A stretch of DNA of 64,000 nucleotides, from NCBI GenBank assembly GCA_029532415.1, contig JAQOTA010000012.1, positions 1 to 64,000 of the forward strand, given 5' to 3'. The position numbers and the translations under genes are program-made. The notes below the pieces were generated by a model. That model did not search any database. It saw only the letters and a program-made list of their open reading frames with translations, and was not told the origin of the DNA. This document shows, in pieces, positions 9,899 to 18,566 of this stretch. The DNA is from Marasmius tenuissimus. Its lineage: Eukaryota; Basidiomycota; Agaricomycetes; Agaricales; Marasmiaceae. Position 1 is the first letter of the stretch. The number at the start of each line of letters is the position of its first letter.

Positions 9899-11161
9899 TT
9901 AGACACGGCGACAGAGATAGGCAGGGGCTTCGTTTTCATCGTTCTCCTCCGGGTCCGAACTCGGAAGGACGTCGAACTCGTCTTCGTAGTCGGCAACTTG
10001 GATTGATCACAGGTCAGTTCAAGCTCGTCTCAAGCACGGGGACTGGCAAACTTACGAGTGTATCTTGCTTTCGTTCCAGGACCAGCATAACGAAGGGGCT
10101 CTGACATGAACGGTGAGGCTTGGCCCGCCTGCGTAATCAAATTTGGGACTTACTCTTGCCTTTCTTGTCACTGACAGATTCGTCCTCTTCCCCGTCTGCA
10201 TCGTACTCATCCCCTGTCAGGTCGACAAAGTCTAGCGACAACGGGTTAGCTGAATCGTCTGGTAGTCAAAATCATGCGAGCAGCAACTTACACTTCATTT
10301 TTTTCCCACCGCGCGGGGGCGTATCCTGTACACCAGCTTCTTCATCGCGCTTCCTCTTGGCGCCCGCAGATGCAGATGTGGTTGTAGGGCTTGACCTCAC
10401 GGAGCCGACACTCGTCTTGCTGGAAGGTGCGAGTCGCCTGAAAGGGCTAGACTCGGCGGTAGAGGAAGATGATTGTTGTGCCGAGCTAGCTCGAGGCTGG
10501 GTTGGCTGGTTCAGCCACTCCGTTATGTTCTTTGGCTGCGTTGAGGGAGGTGGGGAGGAAGGCGAAAATAGAGAGGGCAGGAGAGGTGGTGATGGTGTTG
10601 GCGTTGACGCAACAGGGAGCTGGGGCGACGGGGGGGGGGCTAAGGAGGACTGGCGTCGCAAATGAGAGGTTTGGAATGCTGAAACTGCCGGTCTCCTCTC
10701 GTTCAAGAAAAGCCACAAGGGTCCTTACGACTACTTCGCGCAGTATGGAGACCGCATCCTCTACATCGCTCTCCCGAGCGGGCTCCTTCTCGTTGTACAG
10801 CCTCCCGGGCAGTAGGTCATAGATCGCTTGCAATAGGCGAACTGAGTTCAGCTCGAGTTCCGGCATTCTCTCAGCCCCCACCAACTGCTTGACTAGGTAG
10901 TGGGTGCAATCGTCGTCCTTACACTGTATGAGAAACAAAGTGAGTTCTCGTTTGTCGATAGAAAGAAATGCCGAGGCTCACATATCTGTACTTAGTTCCG
11001 ACCAAAGCAAACGCTTCCTTTTTACCAGCAAAAGCGCCATATGAGGTTCTACATCCTCGCTCGATCTTGTCAAACGGGACGTCACCGTTCCATTTTTCAG
11101 CGATTTCGAATATCGCATTGTCGATATCTGATTTCAGCTGAAGTACAGATTCATATACCAT
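9899..11161 (-). CDS. Unknown protein, second tandem paralogue, frameshift in homopolymer
   Basis: Exons 11161-10982, 10923-10292, 10231-10154, 10100-10056 and 9996-9899 correspond one-to-one to the paralogue at 6685-7960, and every splice site is intact. The start MVYESVLQLKSDIDNAIFE and the block LLQAIYDLLPGRLYNEKEPA align well with it. The spliced length is not a multiple of three: the frame changes within exon 2 at a run of ten G (10630-10639; C on the coding strand), in the middle of the proline-rich linker. Upstream the frame ends ATPVLLSPPP; downstream the other frame resumes PSPQLPVASTPTPSPP and continues intact to the stop. A one-base slip, an assembly error, or a true null allele would all explain this. 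All other exons remain free of stops, which favours a recent change or an error. Confidence 0.75.
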
Positions 11162-12575
11162 TTGGAGAGAGATTGAGAAGGTGGAAAGAATACGAAGGAT
11201 TGATGAAGGTAGTAGTGATCACCGGGCTGGGGACTTGGGCAGTCGAACACCCCCCCTTTAAATCAAAGAGGTGACCATTTTATTTTTGTACTAAACATAT
11301 CCAGTTTGTTACGAATTTTTAAAGTTTATACGATTTCCCAGGTTCTATGTCTTGACGCTTTAGACTCTCCCCTCCCTCCTCGGATACACATTTCATTGTT
11401 CGTTTGGCTAGTTATCAGCGGAGAAAAGCTTATTGTACGGTCTGCCTTCATCCCCCCTTTCTCCACCTTCGCGTATCACCTCTTGCCTCATGTGCGCTCC
11501 ACCAGTTCGCGGACTGGTTCGGCGGCCCTTCGAGCTCCTTTCATCATTCAAACACAATTTCGAACGGAGAGCACTTGGCACCAGGATTTCCTTCTGAAAC
11601 AGGTCAGGTTCCCCGCTTTCGACGCTGTACGCGTGTAAACGCTGAATCTTTTCCAGTGCATAGGCCCGGCTCCCCAAACATCCACGCTGAATGCTAGGCC
11701 GGCGAACCAAGCTCGAGCTTCCATAGAAACCGCACGCATCGGTTGTTGTGCGGAGTTGGTGTCAAGCAAGTTCTCTCATGGGATGATCGCTTATCGTGAG
11801 TTCTTTTTTTCTTCTGTTTTCTATTTCGCCTCAATTACACTAAGAATTTCCGATGCCCTCACGATTCATTGCTCCTAAATTCCGATATCAAGTGAAACCG
11901 CAAAAAGCGCAGCTGAAATTGATTCTCACATATGGGGCTTTTTTGAGACGCTACCGCTCCCAAGCCATCGCTACAGTCCAATGCCGGTAGCGGGGAACAA
12001 TCGGACGCGTTTCAGACGCGCCAGACGCGTCGTAATGACGCGTCGGATCGCGTTTTTCGCGCCGCCGCATTCAACATGAGCTCAATTGTTCTTGGTCCGC
12101 AGCTCGCGAGTTCCGTATTCTTTCGCCGCGGCGCTTTCCACATCGTCGTGAGCTGAAGCCACCCCAGTTCGTGACAATCCGATCAGCCCGAGACATGTAT
12201 GTACCTGGTCTCCCCCCCAGCCCACTTCTATATTAAACGACTATTGATTTATTTTCTTTCCGCGTTTGATTCCTCGATTCAGGGCTGATTATGATCACAT
12301 CCTTCACAGCACATGGGTGGGGCAGATGCCCTGAAGACGGCGTATCTATTCAAACGTCGCTTAGGATCTATGAGTGTAAATCTAGGATCTGAGAAGTGGC
12401 AGCGAAAATTTCGCGTTTTTGAGGAGCACCAGATTGATATTGGTGCTTGTGAGGGTAAGCCAGTAATCCGTTTTAGTCCCATTCGTTGCAATGACTAATC
12501 CTGGACTATCTATTCTCAAGTCCTCGCTCGCATAATCACACTTGACCACCGACCATTTCCATCTCCAATTTCTCC
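11162..12575. other. Intergenic region with a CpG-rich ACGCGT cluster
   Basis: Several short open frames occur, but none shows homology, a convincing intron pattern or a paralogue. The notable feature is the ACGCGT cluster at 12005-12043. The stretch just before 12576 should contain the promoter of the 11-exon gene. Confidence 0.4.
12005..12043. promoter_or_regulatory. Cluster of three ACGCGT boxes (MCB-like)
   Basis: Three exact ACGCGT palindromes at 12005, 12025 and 12038, plus a degenerate ACGCG at 12015, lie within 39 bp and about 535 bp upstream of the 11-exon gene. ACGCGT is the MluI cell-cycle box bound by MBF in yeasts and other fungi. Function here is inference; methylation-prone repeat sequence is an alternative. 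Confidence 0.35.
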
Positions 12576-15135
12576 ATGTCCTCCACCTCTCCAATGTCTC
12601 CCGACTCAGGCATGCCCGAGGAGCGACCGCCCAAGTACGCCAGAAAGCCACGCCCAAGCGGGGTGACACTCTGGAATGAGACTCAGAAAGCCTGGCTCTT
12701 GGCCCGTGACCAAGCCCACAAAGACATCGTCGTCAGCCTCGACTTGGAATTCAAGTCCGATAGAGGGGATCTACCCCCAGCGTACCGGAAGTGGGTTAAC
12801 GATACTGCCGACGAAGCGTTGGCACACCCTGCATTCCAAAATCTCGATATGGTGCACAAAAGTCGAGACGATTGGAAAAAGGTTGTTCACTCTTGTTCAC
12901 TTTGATTCATTCGCCACCACTGAACAACATTCAGTCACTGACTAGCTATTTTAAAAACAACCGTATTCGAAAGATTAACAAGAAGTTCAGCAAACGCGCA
13001 GCTGAAGGAGCCCTGGTAGCGAAGCACGCGGAAGCCGGAAGGTCGCGCGACGGGCAACCCAGGCTCACTGTTTCCGAAGCTCTTCAGGGCATGGCACAGT
13101 TACGTGCCCCGACACCTAAAGAGATCTTCAAATCAGAGAAGGAAGAAGTTATACGAGAAGAAGTTGGACGTCTCGCAACGACGATCAGCAATCCCGCTGC
13201 CCGATACCAAAAGGCCTGGGCAACCACCTGGAATGCAGTCGAAGACAAGAGTCTCTACGACCGCCGCGACGCCCCTCTCGAGGATGTTGTTGAGTGAGTG
13301 TTTCAGACAGCTCTCCCTAGACGGCCGAAGCTAACCGATATACTTGCAGTAACCAGAAACTGTTCGGGGAGGTGCTTTGCGCAACCTTTCACGACATTTG
13401 CCAAAGCGGTGCCCTCGGAAACACCGAAGTCACAATTTTAACCGGATGGAGAGATCGCGACAATCAGTTGGACTTGAGAACGTACGCACACTCGCCCACA
13501 TGATCGTTTTCTTCTAATATCTGGTCGCAGCTTTGAGTTCTCAAGTCGCGACTACGCCGGTGCCAGCGATAAATTTTTGAAACACGACGGGGCGGGCTCA
13601 AAAGAGGCTATTCACAAACAGTGGGATGAATGGTGTCAGGCCAAAATAGCCAGTAAGCTCTGCTTTCAGCCTTGTGCACCGATGTGTATTCAATACATTC
13701 TTGCAGACAACATCGTTATCCCACCAGGTACTAATGAACCGCAAGTTGATAGTCGGCTCGCGCTCAACAGCGACGGCATCCCCGTATTTTCGGGGGTACT
13801 TACCGACACGATCTCCCCGTCTGACTTGAGAGTAATGCTCGAGTCGCTTTATGTGTGCCTCTGGTGTAAGCTTTCATAGTCTATTGCTTCTACGGCTACT
13901 CATTAAACCTTCAAGATCGTTTCCATAAAAACAGTAACATTCTGTGGGGCGAAATCGAAAAATACTCTTCGTTATATTTTGATCACTCTAAATTCACCTT
14001 ACCTGTCCCCTTCCGGCGCCCCAGCTCGCTGGACAATACCGAGGTTGTCTCCACGGTAGAGTATCTTCGGCAGTTAAAGAAGGACGATCCGTTCCTATTT
14101 TTCGATCCATCCGAATCCATGACCTATTTTGGTACGTGTGTCGTTCTATGGCTATCGCTGCTTCCATTGATTATACTGCAGATAGCGCAAAGGAAGACGA
14201 GTTCGAGATTGGGAACGAGAGCAAAGATGGTATGCCTGCTACATGCTATTCCCCTGTCCGTTGCTTACCTTATTCGGTCTTTCTCTCTCTGGACCATTTA
14301 CAAGTAGACGATGCCCCAAATAGTCAAGCTGCGACTACTCAGGCAACGCTTGATGCTAGGGATGGTATGCATTCCGGTATTTCAGCTGTTATCCCAATTG
14401 ATCTGGTCTCCGCCCCCTAGTGTCTCCGATAACATTCTCATACCCAGCACGCTCTGAAACAGGAATAGACGGAGGCAAAGTGGCAGCGGACAAAGGAGAT
14501 GGTATGTATCCAATACATTCGTTCTATCGTCCTGACACATGTACTGATTTGCTCTTACTCTAGATGTCGCGATGTCTCGCCTTCTGTTCACGGAAAGCGA
14601 ACAAACTCCTGCCTCGGGTGACACTTCTGGCGATGAGGATGGGAAGGTCGATGAGGATGACGAGGGTGGCATGTCTGATCCAAAATGCCGCGACAAGGCA
14701 CTGTTGGACGGATTTAGTCTCGACTCCGGTGAGCACTCGCTCACCTTGGACTCGCTGCGGTGAACTCACATCTTCCCTAAAGGCTCAGATCTTTCGGAAT
14801 GCGACGAGTCAGACGACCCAGATGAGCAAAATCCGAGGCCCCCCCCCTCTACCCCAATAAAGAAGACTCAAAAATCGCGGAAGACCACTGCGGATCTCAC
14901 CTACTCTCCCGTCAAAACACGGTCCAAACGGAAGCGCGAAGTCGAAGAACAGGTTCCCAATAAGAGAGTTGCCACGAACTCTCGAGGTAAACACTCCGCG
15001 AACAAGGGTGCTCGTAACTCTCAAACCGGGAGCAGCAGCGGGCAGGGAGGGAGAAGAGGAGCGAACGACGGGCAGAACGAAGGCAAAGGCCGCGATTCAC
15101 GTCTAGGGGGCATGCGCTTGCGGAGCCGGAGGTAG
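12576..15135 (+). CDS. Unknown 651-aa protein, 11 exons, intact
   Basis: Exons: 12576-12881, 12935-13293, 13350-13481, 13531-13652, 13707-13865, 13916-14131, 14182-14229, 14308-14364, 14463-14501, 14564-14728 and 14783-15135. Together they give 1956 nt, a multiple of three, with no stop until 15133. Residues 25-110 (WNETQKAWLLARDQAHKDI ... WKKSLTSYFKNNR) look helical and resemble a SANT/Myb-like DNA-binding layout. The middle (about 150-420) is a folded-looking domain with motifs ALQGMAQLRAPTPKEI, TGWRDRDNQLDLRTFEF and LWGEIEKYSSLYFDHSKF. The tail is acidic, then strongly basic (KTRSKRKREVEEQVPNKR ... GGMRLRSRR), pointing to the nucleus. Intron 1 begins inside a GTTCAC repeat, and a 1-kb GTTCAC cluster lies just downstream. 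I do not recognise the family; a transposon-linked DNA-binding protein is a fair guess only. Confidence 0.8.
12885..12900 (+). repeat. GTTCAC pair at the start of intron 1
   Basis: GTTCAC begins at 12885 and 12895, with a degenerate copy (GATTCAT) continuing the 10-bp phase. The splice donor at 12882 overlaps the start of the array. Confidence 0.7.
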
Positions 15136-15232
15136 ACGGTGATATCGTTGTACCATATCTTTGCCTCGCTGTTCGTTTCTTGTTCCCCCTCGATCCATCC
15201 GCTTGCTTTCCCGTCGTTCTCCTTGTTCCTCC

Positions 15233-16263
15233 GTTCACTGCTTCTTGTTCACTTTCTGCTTCTGTTCACTTTCGCTGCTCACTTCTGTTCACCCTTCCCT
15301 GTTCTCCCTCCATTCACTCCGCTCTGTTCCCGAGATATTTGTTCCTTGTAATCCAATATTTCACATGTTACCCCACCGTTCCGTTTCTTACTCCCTCCGT
15401 TCTATTCACTTTCTTTCTCGTCATTCCCCTCATTCCCCCGCTCCTCTGTTCACCTCTGTTCACCTCTGTTCACCTCTGTTCACCTCTGTTCACCTCTGTC
15501 CACTTTGTTCACTTGTTTACCGCCCCAGTTATTTCTTGACAGCGTCTCAACTCCTGGATGTCTGTTTGCTGTAAGTGAATACGCTTTGTCTCATCACACA
15601 CGCTCCCTGATCATCTTTACTCTGGCTCAGTTCTTGATCACTCTTCGCTGCGCTGTCGAGGGGAGCCCCCACCGTCTGCACTAGTTGACGGTAAGTTTTC
15701 TGACACCATGGATCACTCGCCTCTTACTCTGGTTCACTTAGTTCACCGCATCTGCGCCTCCCCGCCCTCTCGTCGTAGGTAAGTGAACCGGCTTTCCCTT
15801 CATCTCGGGCTCATCGGGACATATTGGCGAAGCCTGTACTGTTTTGTCTTGCCCCGTGTCAGGGTTGAGTACTTTCCTGGCAATCGTGAGTGAACTTGTT
15901 CTCTAATCACGAGTCAAAGGCTCACTGATATGTTCACTTTTCTTGCTCCCACCCGACCGGTCACCTCGCCATCTCGTTCTTTCTCGTTACGCTCGTTCAC
16001 GTCCCCTCTCTTCTGATCCAACTTCACTGTCGCTCACTGTTCACTTTTTATCATTCCCCGTAACCTTTTCCCCTTGGTTTCGTTCACGTACGCTGTCCAC
16101 ACCTTGTTGGTCACTCGACTCTTGTTCACTGTGTCTTGTTCACTCTTGTTCACTGACATTCAGTAGCCATTGTATATACCATTAGCATAGTGTAACCAAT
16201 GCAAAATGTTCGCCGCTGTTCACTGTCGTTCACCCCAACCCAGGTTGAGACCTGGTTTGTTCA
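15233..16263 (+). repeat. 1-kb GTTCAC cluster with repeated splice-donor-like sites
   Basis: More than twenty GTTCAC hexamers or one-base variants fill this stretch, all in plus orientation. A perfect 10-bp tandem (TGTTCACCTC, five units) runs at about 15447-15496. Between them donor-like GTAAGT or GTGAGT sites occur at 15571, 15691, 15779 and 15886, spaced about 90-120 bp, each with possible acceptors downstream. The cluster starts about 100 bp after the stop codon of the 11-exon gene and ends where decarboxylase homology begins. It may be a transposon end, a chain of 3' leader introns of the upstream gene, or both. Confidence 0.7.
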
Positions 16264-16846
16264 CTCTAAGCTTGTCCTCTTGTAGCGGCGTGCGCTTCGA
16301 CTTGACTGGATAGCCCAACATCCGACACAAGTCCTTCCCAAGCTCGCGCTCCACGAATGACGAGAACGGACTAGCCTCTGGGGTGACATTGTTCTGGTTA
16401 TATACCATAGCGGCATGATAGCCCAGAAGCGCCGGGAGCGAAACATCGAAGGACATGTGTCCAGCATATCGAGGGGAGAAAAATGGTACGGCATGTTCAG
16501 AGAGACCCTTGAGAATAAATTTCAGAGCCTTGTCGGTGGCTGCCACTCCATCCTCGAAGTCATCCGAGCCGATCATGTTCCCGGAATCAATGAAACGCTG
16601 ATTGTTTAGACGTCAGTCAGCGAGGCCTGTGCTGGACTTCAGATGTGGGCGACCTACTGGGTCGCCAGGAAAGTAGCTCTCACGACCGGAGCATACTCGC
16701 GCAACGATTTTTGCGGACTTTTCCATCATCAAGCCGTAGTTCTCTCCGCGAGGACCTATAAACCACGAAGCCATGGTCTTGTACTTCGCCTGGGGGGTCT
16801 TATCCCCAAACTCTGGGATTGTTGGGTCGTGTCGACTCGAATGCAT
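16220..16846 (-). pseudogene. PLP-dependent decarboxylase, 3'-truncated remnant
   Basis: Two exons (16846-16658 and 16597-16220; 60-nt intron GTAGGT...TCAG) encode the N-terminal part of a group II pyridoxal-phosphate decarboxylase (tyrosine/aromatic amino acid type). Diagnostic stretches are MASWFIGPRGENYGLM, RFIDSG, FFSPRYAGHMSFDVSLPA and ASPFSSFVERELGKDL; the PRYxGHM segment is typical. The PLP-binding lysine and the rest of the catalytic domain (several hundred residues) are missing. Homology stops near 16264 at the edge of the GTTCAC cluster, and the frame then closes after NLGWGERQ. The two exons themselves carry no stop, so the truncation looks fairly recent. The start at 16846 is the first in-frame ATG; an upstream exon is possible. 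Confidence 0.8.
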
Positions 16847-17898
16847 GTAGACAGCAGTGTGTTGAGTTGGTTTGGTGAAGAATACTGGGTTTTAGTTCTG
16901 TATGAAAACGAACAACCAGGCCCCAGTATAAATACCAACGAGAAAATAAAGAGGGATCGATCTCAACCTGCAAGTAACCAGTCACATTCGACCTGTTTAT
17001 TGTCGCCAGAAACATTCACCCGGACCGCGCGAACGCAATCCTGCTCACATGGTACGAACAGGTTACACGCAGTGAGGACGGTGCATCGATGAATGACTTG
17101 GAGGTGAATTGCAAGGATGAGAGGCGTTGGTGCTGTGAACACAGATGTATCACGTACCTTCTCAGAAGAACATGTGCGGTATTGGGTTACCATCTCCAGA
17201 CGTAATTCTAAATCACCAGACGTAACTCCTAATCGCCAGACGTAACTCTAAATCCATTCTACGACACTTAGTGACCATTATGGTCCCCAGGGCGGCTTAG
17301 TGCCCGAAATTTGGATGTTGGGTGGGTGTTCCCAGTCCTCCTTGCTTTCTTCGCGTAAAGAAGGGATAGAGTTCTGCCTTGGACACTGGTTGAAGAGAAA
17401 ATCGAGAAATTTTTTTCAGCGACTAAAGCTACACGACCAAGACAAAGCAGAGGCTTACCTGTGGTTCAACACGGGCAAGAGGACCCCAAATCATCATCTG
17501 TCAAATCCTACATTTAGTTCAGGGCAATGGACGTATCGATACATCGATATGCCTCAAATTCAGCCCCTCGGGAGTCAGAGCACCTACCAGGTCGTAAGAC
17601 GGGCGTCAGTCATTAATCCGTTGCTTGCCCACAACCAAAAAAAAGTGTGTTGAAGCCATCTCCGTTAAAAAAGTGCAGGTTCAAAGTATGTGTGATTCAG
17701 GGTGGTTCGATATGAAATTCGGGATCACTAGATTTAAGACTATGTCTTATTGGGTCGTTGCGGCCGCACGACAGCCATGACCACGGAGAACCAGCTAGCT
17801 CCCGCGAGAAACCGAAGAATGGAGAGGAATACGGCATTTGTGCGAGGAGTGTGACTGATTCTCCTTCCACCCTAGGAGCGAATCAACAAGAGGATCTT
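16847..17898. other. Gene-poor region with a short tandem repeat
   Basis: Nothing coding is supported. It should hold the promoter of the truncated decarboxylase, and it contains a 3 x 20-bp tandem repeat at 17196-17255. Confidence 0.4.
17196..17255. repeat. Tandem repeat, 3 x 20 bp
   Basis: Three adjacent 20-bp units (17196-17215, 17216-17235, 17236-17255) follow the pattern CCAGACGTAAYTCYWAATCN with two or three differences between units. Confidence 0.8.
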
Positions 17899-18360
17899 TC
17901 AGTATTGTTTTCGGTGCATACTACCTTTGCTCTCTTCCATGATAACAATTGTCCGAATAAATCCAACACGAGCTAGGGCGAGAAAACGATGGGCGGCGAG
18001 TGACAATTGTTGAAGGCACGTCCCTTCGCCGTCGTGACTCGTACAACTGGTCGAGACTCGAGAATGTGTCCTATAAGCTCTGGTGGCAGCGATGTAGACA
18101 GCTTGGGCTGGCATTAAGGATACAAAGAGTTAGGCCTTTAGGTTTTGTCGCCTTCAAACAAGCCACCGATTGCTCACCTGTGATTTCGACTCTCCACTGC
18201 ATCTTTCGCGAGCCCCATGTGAAACCTCTCTCCAGAGACCTTCCCAGCAGTTGCAAATCGACTTTCATGAGAGCCTGAAGAGATCAGACGCGTGCAAAAT
18301 CCCGCTTTAAGGGTCATTATGTAGCACTACAAATGACACCGCCAATTCCATCGTTGTCTG
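17899..18360 (-). pseudogene. Decayed copy of the F-box-like gene at 26 kb
   Basis: On the minus strand one frame reads SLPPELIGHILES and a different frame continues LQQLSLAAHRFLALARVGF then IRTIVIMEES. Together they match the N-terminus of the gene at 25961-26875 (LPQELIEHILDQ, LRQLSLTARCFLAPARIRL, FRTIIIKEE) with a frameshift between. The upstream flank 18140-18360 matches 26940-27130, including CTTCCCAGCAGxTGCAAAT. It is therefore a truncated, frameshifted segmental copy, ending near 17899. Confidence 0.7.
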
Positions 18361-18566
18361 ATTCGTCGAACGTCGTGGTTGTTGACAAAGGTGATTAGAC
18401 TGGCGCTTGGTCACCACGTGCTCACCATTAGCGCCTGCTAGCTCTGCCGGCCGGTCAGATCTCAAGGGGTCCCAGATAGACTTGGAGTCATACAACGACG
18501 TCGACTCGACTTTTCACAATGGACCCACTTCGCCCCCTTTCATCTACCCTTGATCTAACTTTAAAA

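Noticed and set aside
15447..15496. CRISPR-like array
   Set aside because: The units are a 10-bp direct tandem without spacers, in a eukaryotic genome.
15139..15574. Three overlapping plus-strand open frames of 70-137 codons
   Set aside because: They are translations of the GTTCAC/pyrimidine-rich repeat cluster and have low complexity.
1..16263. A TET/JBP oxygenase gene as KDZ partner
   Set aside because: TET/JBP genes are known to travel with KDZ elements in basidiomycetes, so I looked for an HxD...H oxygenase core in the adjacent genes. None of the gene models here shows one.
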